Shown piece by piece: positions 6,898 to 16,400 of a stretch of DNA of 64,000 nt. This DNA comes from Bacillus timonensis (GTDB lineage Bacteria; Bacillota; Bacilli; Bacillales; Bacillaceae_L), in NCBI RefSeq assembly GCF_004799755.1, contig NZ_SLUB01000011.1, positions 1 to 64,000 on the forward strand, written 5' to 3'. A program made the translations under genes and the position numbers. A model generated the notes under the pieces. That model ran no database searches and was not told the DNA's origin. It worked only from the letters and a program-made list of their open reading frames with translations. Each line of letters opens with the position of its first letter. Positions within the stretch are counted from its first letter, which is position 1.

Positions 6898-8352
6898 CTA
6901 TAAAATCGGAGATAAAAGTCTTGAAATCGACTCTTTAAACTTAATGTTACTTCCTCTTTTTACGTATTCTTCCCATGTTAGTAGCTTTGATCGCTTGATA
7001 TCTTCTTTGAAAATCGCTGTTAGTTCTTTTGAAATGTTTTCATCATATAAAAAGGCATTCACTTCAAAATTAAGTCGGAGGCTCCTCACATCGATATTCG
7101 CTGTACCGACCGAAGAAATCTCCTCATCGACCACAAGTGTTTTTGAATGAATAAAGCCATTACTATAAATGTAAACATTTGCTCCAACAGGTAGCAGTTC
7201 CCCAATATGCGAAAGGGTTGCCCAATAAACGAAAGGGTGATCCGGCTTATCTGGAATCATGATATTCACTTCAACCCCTGAAAGACAAGCTACACGTATC
7301 GCATCCAAAAGGCTTTTATCAGGGATAAAATAAGGTGTCTGCATATAAATCGACTTTTTAGCTGAGTAGAGCATTTTGATATACGCATTTTTAATCTGCT
7401 CAAAGTCTGTATCAGGACCACTTGTCACAATTTGAATCCCAACATTTCCAAGTCTGACATTCTCAATTGGAAATAACTCTGGATCATACATGATATCGAA
7501 ATCACGAGATGCTTGGTTCCAGTCCAAAATGAAGCGAACCTGCATCGTATCAACTGCAGTTCCCCTTATGCGCAAATGAGTATCTCGCCAATACCCAAAC
7601 CTCGTATTTAATCCAAGGTACTCATCGCCAACATTAAAGCCACCGACATATCCTACCTTTCCATCAATAATGACCAATTTCCGATGGTTTCGGAAGTTCA
7701 TCCGCAAATTGATGAAACGCAACTTCGATGGAAAAAATACCTCGACAAGCCCACCAGCTTCACGAAATTCTTTAAAAAATCTTTTTGTCAATGTCCTAGA
7801 ACCTAGCTCATCATATAGAACACGGACTGTTACCCCTTCTTTTACCTTCCTTGTTAAATGCTCCATTAATTTTCGGCCTAGATTATCATTTTTAATAATA
7901 TAATATTGCAAATGAATCGATTCTTTTGCAGCTTCAATATCCTCAAATAGACGGCGATATTTCTCTTGCCCATCTGTAAATACTTCTACTGCATTATTTT
8001 TCGTAAACAGGGCATTCGCATTAACAAGGTTCATATAAATAAGATCTTGATTATCTTGTGTAATCGGATTGTTGAATAGGAACTTTTGGGTTCGTAATAG
8101 TTCTTTTTGCTTCTCAAGTACTTCTTCTATCCCACTCTTTTTTAAATCATCCCATTGAAAAAGATGGTCACGTGTTAAATTTCGGCCTAGAAGTAAATAT
8201 AAAATAAAGCCAGCTACAGGAATGAAAAATAGGACTAATAACCACGCCCAGGTCGAACTCGCATCTCGTCTTTCGCGAAAGATGACAACCACGGCAAATA
8301 CAATGTTTAAGACCATAACCAATCCTAATAATACCGATGTAATATTTACCAT
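6898..8352 (-). CDS. cls: cardiolipin synthase
   Basis: A 484-residue phospholipase D-superfamily enzyme that joins two phosphatidylglycerols into cardiolipin at the membrane. Two N-terminal membrane segments (about residues 5-25 and 35-55) precede two HKD motifs, NHRKLVIIDG near residue 220 and IHSKTLVVDE near 398. Length and layout match bacterial ClsA. The ATG follows GAGAGGAG closely. A promoter with TTGTTT (8414-8419) and TATAGT (8392-8397), 16 bp apart, lies upstream on the minus strand, so it is probably its own transcription unit. Confidence 0.93.
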   Translation of the reverse strand: MVNITSVLLGLVMVLNIVFAVVVIFRERRDASSTWAWLLVLFFIPVAGFILYLLLGRNLTRDHLFQWDDLKKSGIEEVLEKQKELLRTQKFLFNNPITQDNQDLIYMNLVNANALFTKNNAVEVFTDGQEKYRRLFEDIEAAKESIHLQYYIIKNDNLGRKLMEHLTRKVKEGVTVRVLYDELGSRTLTKRFFKEFREAGGLVEVFFPSKLRFINLRMNFRNHRKLVIIDGKVGYVGGFNVGDEYLGLNTRFGYWRDTHLRIRGTAVDTMQVRFILDWNQASRDFDIMYDPELFPIENVRLGNVGIQIVTSGPDTDFEQIKNAYIKMLYSAKKSIYMQTPYFIPDKSLLDAIRVACLSGVEVNIMIPDKPDHPFVYWATLSHIGELLPVGANVYIYSNGFIHSKTLVVDEEISSVGTANIDVRSLRLNFEVNAFLYDENISKELTAIFKEDIKRSKLLTWEEYVKRGSNIKFKESISRLLSPIL

Positions 8353-8391
8353 ATTTCTCCTCTCTCACCGATTCATTCTACATTCCAATAT

Positions 8392-8419
8392 ACTATATTT
8401 CAGAATGTTTATGAAACAA
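8392..8419 (-). promoter_or_regulatory. candidate cls promoter
   Basis: Minus-strand TTGTTT and TATAGT with a 16-bp spacer, about 40 bases before the cls start. Confidence 0.5.
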
Positions 8420-8524
8420 TTCGCTATATGGTGTTTTCAGATCCGCTCTTTAATTTTTATTGTTTTTTTATATTCTTTATTTCATTTCTGAGGTTTTTAA
8501 CAAGATTAAATATGTAGAGCAAGA

Positions 8525-8549
8525 AACCTGGCCTTTCTTCAGCCAGGTT
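8525..8549 (-). terminator. terminator of the MBL hydrolase gene
   Basis: AACCTGGC and GCCAGGTT form a hairpin right after the stop codon; the T tract on the minus strand is short. Confidence 0.65.
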
Positions 8550-8556
8550 CCACATA

Positions 8557-9414
8557 CTAATGAATGTTCTTATCTACATACCTTCCATAGTCTGGAATCG
8601 CTATTTGGTCGAAGTCCCTTACTAATCTACCTAAGGATTCTTCCAACAAAGAACCTGTCATTGGAAAACCATGTCCCGTGATGGCAACACTCGGTTTAAG
8701 CGCAGCCAACGTTTCAACGGACTTTTTCGCAGCCTGCCAATCTGTTGTTAAATATCTCGGCGGACCACTAATTTCCTGTTCTTGCGTAATCACCTTGTAC
8801 AAAGACTCCTGTTTCACTGTCACAAACGCATCTCCAACAATTAAAGCACGGTCTTTTTCACGGAAAAAGGATATATGCCCAGGTGCATGTCCCGGTGTAT
8901 GGATCCAACGGAAATCAGACAAATGGGGTACTGTTCCATCTGCAGGTAATTTTTCTACATGGTCCCCTAGTTGTATGGGCTCATTCGGAAACATCGGTGA
9001 CATCTTTGCAACCATTCCACCTTCTACTGTCGGGTCCGGATCCGGATAGCTTTGTTGCCCTGTTAAAAATGGCATTTCCAGCTCATGCGCGTAAACTGGT
9101 ACATCCCAGTGTTCAACTAATTCAACGATTGCCCCCACGTGATCAAAATGGCCGTGTGTTAACAGAATCGCCTTCGGACGACTATTTGCACCAAAGCGTT
9201 CCTCACAAGCTGCTATTATTTCCTCTGCAGAACCTGGCATACCTGCGTCAACAATTACAAAGTCCGATGTTCCCGGCTCGCCGACCACCACAAAATTCAC
9301 AATTTGGATGGTATGACAATAAAGATCCGGCAGCACCTGCATCCCCATCCCACTAGCGATAGAAGTTGCAGGAATAAATTTATAGTCACTTCCATATTGC
9401 ATGTCCTTCTCCAT
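8557..9414 (-). CDS. MBL-fold metallo-hydrolase
   Basis: A 285-residue metallo-beta-lactamase-fold hydrolase. The metal site is visible as THGHFDH near residue 86, HTPGHAPGH near 172, GDAF and TGHG near the C-terminus. It resembles the YflN/YobT type of B. subtilis, annotated only as probable metallo-hydrolases. The ATG follows AAGGAGG by six bases. It is cytoplasmic with no signal peptide. Likely a thioester or lactone hydrolase, but the substrate is not evident. Confidence 0.85.
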   Translation of the reverse strand: MEKDMQYGSDYKFIPATSIASGMGMQVLPDLYCHTIQIVNFVVVGEPGTSDFVIVDAGMPGSAEEIIAACEERFGANSRPKAILLTHGHFDHVGAIVELVEHWDVPVYAHELEMPFLTGQQSYPDPDPTVEGGMVAKMSPMFPNEPIQLGDHVEKLPADGTVPHLSDFRWIHTPGHAPGHISFFREKDRALIVGDAFVTVKQESLYKVITQEQEISGPPRYLTTDWQAAKKSVETLAALKPSVAITGHGFPMTGSLLEESLGRLVRDFDQIAIPDYGRYVDKNIH

Positions 9415-9499
9415 ATAAATCCTCCTTACAGGTCTACATAGTGATAGTATTTCACGGAAGTAATAATTTATTTATGGAGAAATGGAGAAGACACACAAC

Positions 9500-9787
9500 T
9501 TAGTCACCTAGGTTTGACAACCATTGCTTTAGTTTACTTTTTGGATAATAAACATTCCCGTTTAATATGATATGTGGAATCTCTGGGTGCTCTTTTATTA
9601 ATTCCTTAGCATCCTCTTTGGAAACCCCAATATGGTAATGGATATCCTTTTCCTTTATTAGCTCGAATAAATCCTCTTCATCAAATTTCTCCATAACACC
9701 CTTTGCTTCAGGATTTTTAAAATTCTTCAAGCCGTCTCCAATGAAATAACCGGCAACGGCAATTCCAATCCCTATAAACAGGCTCAT
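9500..9787 (-). CDS. small protein with a membrane-like N-terminus and HTH-like C-terminus
   Basis: A 95-residue protein starting at the ATG at 9787 behind GAGGGTGG. Upstream codons to 9856 are open but lack a ribosome site. Residues 2-20 (SLFIGIGIAVAGYFIGDGL) are hydrophobic. The C-terminal half (HYHIGVSKEDAKELIKEHP... then NVYYPKSKLKQWL) looks like an excisionase- or MerR-type winged-helix module, where the last part matches the usual way such proteins end. Such proteins are common in Bacillus. Function unknown. Confidence 0.65.
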   Translation of the reverse strand: MSLFIGIGIAVAGYFIGDGLKNFKNPEAKGVMEKFDEEDLFELIKEKDIHYHIGVSKEDAKELIKEHPEIPHIILNGNVYYPKSKLKQWLSNLGD

Positions 9788-9862
9788 TTTTCCACCCTCT
9801 TTATTATAATAATCCTCTATATTATGTATTACGTTACGTCTATTAAAAAGTTTCACATATAC

Positions 9863-9890
9863 GAAAAGGAACCAGTGTGTACTGGTCCCT
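9863..9890 (-). terminator. terminator of the membrane-protein gene
   Basis: GGAACCAGT (9868-9876) and ACTGGTCCC (9881-9889) form a hairpin at the stop codon, with TTTTC on the minus strand. Confidence 0.75.
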
Positions 9891-10381
9891 TAGTTATGTG
9901 TTTTTATACGTTTTGGATAATGAAAAATCATTCTTAGTATCGTGTAAAATAACAAAATAAATACAATTGTATTGACAATCCAATGGGTACCAATCAGAAT
10001 GTTGGCTAGCGCAAATACGATAATTGGCTTTGTTAACGCAAACGCACACATTTTCCACAGAAATTGAAATTTCAACTGGCGATGTGTAAGTTTACTGATT
10101 CCGACTCCTAATCCCGCTAATACAGAAATCCCCGCGATTCCTAAAAACAGCATTAAAAACGGATAGAATAAAAGGACCTGGATGATATATATATTTTGTG
10201 GAATGTCACTTTCCTTATAAGAGTCATCCAACAACAAATTGATTTCAATTGGAAGTGCGATGATAAACAGTAAAAACAGCAAAAAAAGGATCGTATGTCT
10301 CATTTCCAGCTTATTCAGCCGCTTCATCGCTGCCTTATTTGGCAATCGCAAACTATCGATAACTGTCGACATGAGTTTCAC
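9890..10381 (-). CDS. multipass membrane protein, DUF1189-like
   Basis: About 163 residues with four hydrophobic segments (TILFLLFLLFIIALP, VLLFYPFLMLFLGIAG, FALTKPIIVFALANILI and TIVFILLFYTILRMIF). The N-terminal pattern, a short amphipathic stretch ending in MKRLNKLEMRHTI followed by the first membrane span, recalls DUF1189 proteins, but it is shorter than that family and the match is tentative. The frame is open far upstream into the flavin reductase gene; the likely start is the GTG at 10381, six bases after GAGTGG, or the ATG at 10372. Function unknown. Confidence 0.55.
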   Translation of the reverse strand: MKLMSTVIDSLRLPNKAAMKRLNKLEMRHTILFLLFLLFIIALPIEINLLLDDSYKESDIPQNIYIIQVLLFYPFLMLFLGIAGISVLAGLGVGISKLTHRQLKFQFLWKMCAFALTKPIIVFALANILIGTHWIVNTIVFILLFYTILRMIFHYPKRIKTHN

Positions 10382-10417
10382 ATAAAGCCACTCGTTTCGT
10401 TTAAAAATAATTAGACA

Positions 10418-10450
10418 TAAAGATACCTTTCCGTCAGAAGAAAGGTATCC
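10418..10450 (-). terminator. hairpin after the flavin reductase gene
   Basis: GATACCTTTC and GAAAGGTATC form a 10-bp stem on the minus strand with only a short T stretch; it may be a weak terminator before the membrane-protein gene. Confidence 0.55.
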
Positions 10451-10457
10451 ATTCATA

Positions 10458-10943
10458 TTACTTATAAAATTCGTCAGGAATATTGCCGAATTTACGGTTG
10501 TGATAAAGTAGTGGTGGATTGCTATAGTTTTCAATTTCAACCACTTCACCAATGAGAATCGTATGGTCGCCTGCTTCAACGGTTTTGAACGTTTTACAGT
10601 GTAAAACGCCTGAAGACCCCTTCAAGATTGGAAGATTGTTAGTAGACATCTCCCATTCACAGTTCGCAAATCGATCTGTTCCCTTGCTTGCAAAAAGGGC
10701 ACAAATATCCCCTTGGTCACCTGCTAATACATGTACTGCAAATTTATCTGTTTTTGTGAAAATATCATAAGTGGATACTCTTTTATCAATGGACCATAAT
10801 ATCAATAATGGATCCAATGAAACAGAGGCAAATGAGTTTACCGTAAGCCCAAGTGGCACTCCATTTTCATCAGTCGTTGTCACAACTGTTACACCCGTCG
10901 GATAATTCCCCATGACGTCTTTAAAAGTCTGTACTTTATCCAT
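10458..10943 (-). CDS. flavin reductase-like FMN-binding protein
   Basis: A 161-residue protein of the flavin reductase (HpaC-like) family. It has the family start FKDVMGNYPTGVTVVTT, LTVNSFASVSLDPLLILWSI, and the C-terminal GDHTILIGEVVEIE segment that lines the flavin pocket. Such proteins supply reduced FMN or FAD to two-component monooxygenases with NAD(P)H. No monooxygenase gene is next to it, so its partner is unknown. The ATG follows AAAGGTGTG. Confidence 0.85.
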   Translation of the reverse strand: MDKVQTFKDVMGNYPTGVTVVTTTDENGVPLGLTVNSFASVSLDPLLILWSIDKRVSTYDIFTKTDKFAVHVLAGDQGDICALFASKGTDRFANCEWEMSTNNLPILKGSSGVLHCKTFKTVEAGDHTILIGEVVEIENYSNPPLLYHNRKFGNIPDEFYK

Positions 10944-11060
10944 AGCTCACACACCTTTCTACACGATGACATACTTATTTTCTATCATTCTATATTAATA
11001 ACTTACAAAAATCGTTAATATTACTATATCATGATTACTTTGACAATTCTAATCGTTTGC

Positions 11061-11912
11061 CTAATGTGCGGACGTATAAATATTTCCTTGGCGAATCCAT
11101 TTCGTTGCGACCCATTTTTCTCCCTCAGATACAGGAACACTTGAATGCAGCGACATGCGGTCTACCTCACCTTTACTGTTCCCATACTGAAAATACACAG
11201 CAGAGCCTCTCTTCGGAACAATCGAAACGCCCGCTTTTGGAAAAACCGTTTCACCACCAGCCAGTACATCATTTAAATAAATAAGGAATGTACCCACCCG
11301 CTGACCCCCTTTTTCGGGGTCTACCTTACCCGGAGGAAAATAATCAAAATGACTTTTATATTCCTCACCAATGCCATAATTCAATACCTGGAGCCCTTCC
11401 CCATTTTCAACAGGGAACTCCGTTAATTCTGAAATTCTAGTTTCTATATCTTTAATAAATTCATTTTCTCGTAAATAAAAAGACATTCCTTTACTTGTTC
11501 GACCAGTTGCTGCTTTTTCTTCACCAGTCTTCGGGTCGATAACAGTCGACGGCTTAAGGCGGCTTCTTGATAATTCAATCAACTGTTCACATTCCTCATC
11601 GCTTAAAAATTGATCTAAATGCAAAATAAACGGTTTCTCTACTTTTGATAAAACCTTTATTTCTCGGTCCTTTGTGCGTAAAATACTTCCTTTTTTTGCG
11701 ATTTCGGGCTGTTCATATTCATATGGAGCTTGTACACCTGGTGTGTCAATCGGCTTATTTCCGACAATTCGAAACAAAGTTGTATAAGAGAGTCTAGGGT
11801 CATAACCTTTCCGAATCATGGCATCTACAATTGCTTCAGGATTCACGCCACTGTTTAGCGTTTTAATAATCCAATCCATAAGTGCACCTGGTATTTGCTT
11901 TACTTTCTCCAT
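11061..11912 (-). CDS. prolyl 4-hydroxylase-like 2OG-Fe(II) dioxygenase
   Basis: A 283-residue 2-oxoglutarate/Fe(II) oxygenase. The iron triad is His188-x-Asp190 (YKSHFDYF) and His256 (SLHSSVP); Lys266 (EKWVATKW) should bind 2-oxoglutarate. The catalytic part, from about residue 75, resembles the bacterial collagen-type prolyl 4-hydroxylases described from the B. anthracis group, which are about 70 residues shorter. The extra N-terminus (residues 1-75) may be a small helical substrate-binding module. The ATG follows GGGGAGGAAGAA. The target peptide is unknown. Confidence 0.85.
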   Translation of the reverse strand: MEKVKQIPGALMDWIIKTLNSGVNPEAIVDAMIRKGYDPRLSYTTLFRIVGNKPIDTPGVQAPYEYEQPEIAKKGSILRTKDREIKVLSKVEKPFILHLDQFLSDEECEQLIELSRSRLKPSTVIDPKTGEEKAATGRTSKGMSFYLRENEFIKDIETRISELTEFPVENGEGLQVLNYGIGEEYKSHFDYFPPGKVDPEKGGQRVGTFLIYLNDVLAGGETVFPKAGVSIVPKRGSAVYFQYGNSKGEVDRMSLHSSVPVSEGEKWVATKWIRQGNIYTSAH

Positions 11913-11935
11913 TTCTTCCTCCCCTTTTGGAACGA

Positions 11936-11957
11936 GGGACCTGTCCCTTTGTCCCGA
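11936..11957 (-). repeat. dispersed GGGACAGGT repeat, copy 1 (partial)
   Basis: The minus strand reads GGGACAAAGGGACAGGTCCC with a trailing TCGTTCC. It sits directly upstream of the prolyl hydroxylase ribosome site and is degenerate at one end compared with copies 2 and 4. Confidence 0.75.
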
Positions 11958-12077
11958 GCCCGTGTTTTAGATAAAGTAATCCCTTACATTACATTTTAAT
12001 ATATTCAAGTAAAATTGTGGTAGTAATTACTTATTTCCAATGGTTGAACATTTTGGATTGCCACATTTTCTACAAAA

Positions 12078-12105
12078 AAATAAAAGTAACCACAGTTGTA
12101 GTTAC
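12078..12105 (-). terminator. terminator of the ferredoxin gene
   Basis: GTAACTACA and TGTGGTTAC form the stem on the minus strand, followed by TTTTATTTTTTT. Confidence 0.85.
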
Positions 12106-12141
12106 TAAATAGGTTTGATGTTCTTTATGTATGTGGGTCAG

Positions 12142-12378
12142 TTAGATTCCAAAAAACTTTCTTGCTAAGTCAACATATTCAATTTCATCATCCGGAACTT
12201 CGTCCTCATGATAAATGGCATCCACCGGGCAAACCGAAACACAAGCCCCACAGTCAATGCAAATATCGGGATTGATATAAAACTGATCATCACCAGGCTC
12301 GATACATTCGACAGGACACACCTCGACACACTCTGCTGCTTTCTCCGCCCCACATGGCGACGTAATTACATATGCCAC
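12142..12378 (-). CDS. fer: 7Fe-type ferredoxin
   Basis: A 78-residue ferredoxin with eight cysteines: Cys9, 17, 21 and 25 in the first half and Cys40, 43, 46 and 50 (CIDCGACVSVCP) in the second. The wide first spacing is that of Bacillus and Thermus seven-iron ferredoxins, one [3Fe-4S] and one [4Fe-4S] cluster. It is an electron carrier. The start is a GTG at 12378 after AGGGGGGAT. B. subtilis Fer is a different, mono-cluster type, so the symbol is used in a general sense. Confidence 0.88.
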   Translation of the reverse strand: MAYVITSPCGAEKAAECVEVCPVECIEPGDDQFYINPDICIDCGACVSVCPVDAIYHEDEVPDDEIEYVDLARKFFGI

Positions 12379-12543
12379 CCAATCCCCCCCTAGTTGAAGG
12401 CCTTCCAGTAGACTAGAAGTCTTCCATATTTACTACACCCTATGTTGCTAAGGCGAGATGTATTCCGGATATTGGGATTTAGTTGAGGGGAATGGAAGTT
12501 GGCTGTGGAGCTTCAACGCTTCCCCCTGCCAAATCCCTCCACT

Positions 12544-12577
12544 AAAAAAAGGGCAAGACCATATCGATCTCACCCCA
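12544..12577 (-). terminator. terminator of the MerR-family gene
   Basis: On the minus strand a GC-rich imperfect stem (GGGGTGAGA against TCTTGCCC) is followed by seven T. Confidence 0.75.
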
Positions 12578-12594
12578 TCATAACCTTAAAAAGA

Positions 12595-13362
12595 TTATTC
12601 ACTCTTTTGTCCCGTATACACATGAATGGCGTCTCTTAGGAATGTTGCTGTTCCCGGCTGTTCTTTATCGTAATATGCCGTGAATCTCTCGTCATCCACA
12701 TACATTTGCGCTAACCCCGCATGCGCTTCTTTACTATAACTTGGCCAGTAAAACATGAGCCATTGCTTATGCATCTCTGCGGCTTTCTGGGCAAGTACTC
12801 CAGCAGGGTCGCCCGTCTTCAGCGCTTCCCTTAATGTCTCCATTAGTTCCTCTGAAAGATGGGTCGCCTTATCATGATCCTCTTTAGACATGTTCATAAA
12901 TTTCTCATTTGATTGTTTAACCGTTTCTTCGCCATATTTTTCACGGATTTCTTTTCCGTATTTTTTCTCATTCTCTTCAACGGCTTTCTTTTTAAAGCCT
13001 TCAAATTTTTCTTGATCGGACATCGTTATTCTCCCTTCTTTTTGCGCAATGGTTTTCTCGACATTGGCAATTAATTGATCAATTTGTTTTCGTTTATCAA
13101 GGAGCTGCTCACGATGTTCTTTTAGTGCTTTGGATTCATCGAAGGCAGGGTTTGTCATGATTTGCTTAATATCAGTTAGATTGACTCCGAGTTCACGGTA
13201 AAAAAGGATTTGCTGCAGACGATTGACTTCATCTTGCCCATAGATTCGATATCCTGAAGAATTGATTCTTGCCGGCTTAAGAATCTCAATTTCATCATAA
13301 TATCGAAGTGTTCTTGTGCTTACTCCCGCTAGTTTCGCTAACTTTTGAACCGTGTATTCCAT
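12595..13362 (-). CDS. MerR-family regulator with TipAS domain (Mta-like)
   Basis: A 255-residue regulator. Residues 1-70 form the MerR winged helix (YTVQKLAKLAGVSTRTLRYY), residues 75-110 a coiled-coil dimer helix, and the C-terminal part from about residue 118 a TipAS drug-binding domain (EKFEGFKKKAVEENEKKYG...). Length and layout equal B. subtilis Mta, which activates multidrug exporters. Its own promoter has the 19-bp spacer typical of MerR targets. An RND efflux gene lies immediately upstream, but that gene has its own TetR regulator, so a link is possible rather than shown. Confidence 0.86.
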   Translation of the reverse strand: MEYTVQKLAKLAGVSTRTLRYYDEIEILKPARINSSGYRIYGQDEVNRLQQILFYRELGVNLTDIKQIMTNPAFDESKALKEHREQLLDKRKQIDQLIANVEKTIAQKEGRITMSDQEKFEGFKKKAVEENEKKYGKEIREKYGEETVKQSNEKFMNMSKEDHDKATHLSEELMETLREALKTGDPAGVLAQKAAEMHKQWLMFYWPSYSKEAHAGLAQMYVDDERFTAYYDKEQPGTATFLRDAIHVYTGQKSE

Positions 13363-13384
13363 CTCATCACCCCCTGATATTTTT

Positions 13385-13415
13385 ACTTTACACCTTTACG
13401 TAACGTTAAGGTCAA
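13385..13415 (-). promoter_or_regulatory. MerR-type promoter of the Mta-like gene
   Basis: Minus-strand TTGACC (13410-13415) and TAAAGT (13385-13390) are 19 bp apart, with an ACCTT...AAGGT dyad inside the spacer. The long spacer and dyad are the hallmarks of a MerR-activated, probably autoregulated, promoter. Confidence 0.78.
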
Positions 13416-13441
13416 CACTTCTTTTTACGAAAAAATAAAAA

Positions 13442-13472
13442 ACCCTACAAGATCGATATAACCTTGTAGGGC
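13442..13472 (-). terminator. terminator of the RND pump gene
   Basis: CCCTACAAG and CTTGTAGGG form a perfect 9-bp stem on the minus strand, followed by six T. Confidence 0.92.
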
Positions 13473-13480
13473 GTAAACAA

Positions 13481-16400
13481 TTAGTTTTCTTGAATGTTTT
13501 TGCGGTCCTTCTTAAACATCTTGGATAAAATTTCATAGACAATTGGAACGACTAGTAGTGTTAATAAGGTCGAACTTGCTAGACCGCCGATAACGGTAAT
13601 TCCAAGCCCTTTCGAGATTAAGCCACCGCCGCCTTCGCCAAATAATAACGGAATTAACGCACCAATTGTCGCAATCGCCGTCATTAGAATTGGACGTAAA
13701 CGAGTTGATCCAGCTTCAAGAACTGCTTCACGCATTGTCATACCATCTCGTTCCATATGGATAATACGGTCGACTAGCACGATTGCGTTCGTTACGACGA
13801 TACCAATCAACATTAAGAGACCCATCATGACCGAAACGGAAATGGTTTCATCTGCAATCAATAATCCAACAAACGAACCAATAATCGCAAACGGAAGGGA
13901 GAACAGAATCGCAAATGGCGCAACTCCCTCACCAAATGTCACAACAAGAATAAAGTACACAATCGCAATCGCTGCAAGCATTGCAAGACCTAGCTGAGTA
14001 AATGTTTCAACCATATCCGCTTGTACACCCGCAACTCCAAGTGTTACACCTTTAGGAAGGTCAAGCTCATCGATGTCTTTTCCGACCTTCGATGTTGCCT
14101 TTGAAATGTCGTCGCCGATAATGTTTGCTGAAACAGAAGCATAGTACTCACCTTTACTACGAGAAAGTGTATTTAAGGTTGTTCCTTCCTTAACCTCTAC
14201 CAACTCAGAAAGCGGTAATGTAGTGCCTGCTGCTGTTGGAACTTGTGTTGCAAGAAGGTCCTCAATTGATTTAGGCGCAGCGACTTTTTCCTGTTGAACA
14301 ACAACCTCTATCGCATTTCCGTCTTTTTCAACAGTTGTTAGAACCTCTTGTGAACGATCTGGATTTAACATCATGACAATCTGACCTGTTGTAAGCCCAT
14401 ATTGCAATAAGTTATCTTGTTCAACATGGAATGTGTACTCTACATACGCATCCTCCGCACTTGAAGAAACATCCTCCAAGCCGTCTGCATCCCTCATGAC
14501 ACCTTCGACCATATCAACTGCATCATAAAGTTTATTTAAATCTTCACTATATAATGTATAGCTTACTTCATTTGAATTCATGGACATAGAAGAGAAGTTT
14601 TGGCTCTTCCACTCACCAGATTGGCCAATATTGAACACATACTCTTCAATTTCTTCACGAACTTCAGGGAAGTTCTTCATTTCTGGGTCAAAGATGAGGT
14701 ACATAAGGGCACCATCACCGCCGCCTCCCATCATGGCAGCCATCGGATCTCCACTTTCCGTTACGGAAACTTGAAGAATATCAATATCTTCGCGTTTTAA
14801 TAGCTCATCTTCAACCTCCGCCACATTTTCAAGAGTTTCATCCTTTAACTCACCAGTTCCTGGTGTGTAGGTTAAATACATAACCTTTTCTTCTTCACTA
14901 CCCATAAAACTAAAACCGATTAAAGGTGTTAATGCTAAACTGCCGACTAATAGTAAGATAGAAATCACAGACACAATAATTTTATGGTTTAATGACCAAT
15001 TTAAAATGCCTTTGTACCCGTTCGCAAGCTTACCTGCTTCCTTATGCTTTGCTTCTGTTTTTTCCACATAAAGCTGCTTTTTAAACAAGGTATGTGATAA
15101 AGCAGGAACAATGGTGATTGCCACTAGTAAGGAAGCACCTAGAGCAAAGGTCATTGTTAATGCGAATGGCATGAACAATTCTCCAACCATTCCACCGACA
15201 AACACTAGTGGTGCAAATACAGCAACCGTAACTAAAGTGGAGGAAAGGATTGGTTTGAACATTTCAATTGTTGCTTCGCGAATTAATGCGCGTCCATTTA
15301 ATTTCTCTTCTTTTAAGTGGAGTCGTCGATAAATGTTTTCTACAACGACAATGGAGTCATCAATTACCCGTCCGATCGCAACGGTAACCGCTCCTAACGT
15401 CATTAAGTTTAAGGTAATATCCATCCATTTTAACAGCAATAATGCCATAAAAATGGAGACCGGAATCGATACTATCGAAATAATTGTTGATCTGAAATTA
15501 CGTAAGAAAAGTAAAATGATTAATACTGCAATCAAGCCACCAAAGAGCGCCTTCTCCACCATCGTTGAAACAGACTGTTCAATTGGCTCACCTTGGTCGA
15601 GTGATACATCTATAGTTAGACCTTCCATTCTTTCTTGCTCATCTTTAATCAGGTCTTTGACTTCATTTACAACATCCACTGTGTTCGCTTGTTGCTCTTT
15701 AACAATTTGAATCGCGATTGCGTCTTTTCCATTCGTACGGGAAACAGATTGAACGCGCCCAACCTCTTCGATCGTCGCGATATCACCAAGCTTCACAAAT
15801 GGTACAGGACTGTTTTCAGTAGGTGTAACAGGAATTACCATATACTTTAATTCATCGGCTGTCATGAATTTTCCGTCAATCGCGACTGCTTGTTCACCTT
15901 CTTCAAATTCAAACAGACCTAATGATACAGCCATATCACTCGCTTGAATCATTTGCTTAACTGTATCTTCTGTTAAGTCGTACTTAGCCATTTCCTCTTT
16001 ATTGTAGGTCAGTTGTACTTCCTCAATATGCTGACCTGTGATTGTTGCGGAACCAACCCCATCCAGTTTTTCAATTTTCGGAAGCAAAACATCTTCTACT
16101 GTTGATGTTAATTCAACAATATCTTCAGTTGTACTACTTACGCTAAGTGCCACGACTGGCATCATATTCATACTTATCGCTGTTATAACAGGCTCTTGTG
16201 CATTTTCTGGTAAAGTTACTGCGTCTAACGCAGACTGCAACGCACGCTTAGCCTCATCCATATCCTCCCCATAGTCATATTCAACTTGAATATTGGCCAT
16301 GTTTGAATAGGAATTTGAATAGACAGATTTTACTCCATCCAGTCCTTCGACTGCTTTTTCAATCGGCATCGAGACATCTTCCATTACCTGTTCAGGTGTT

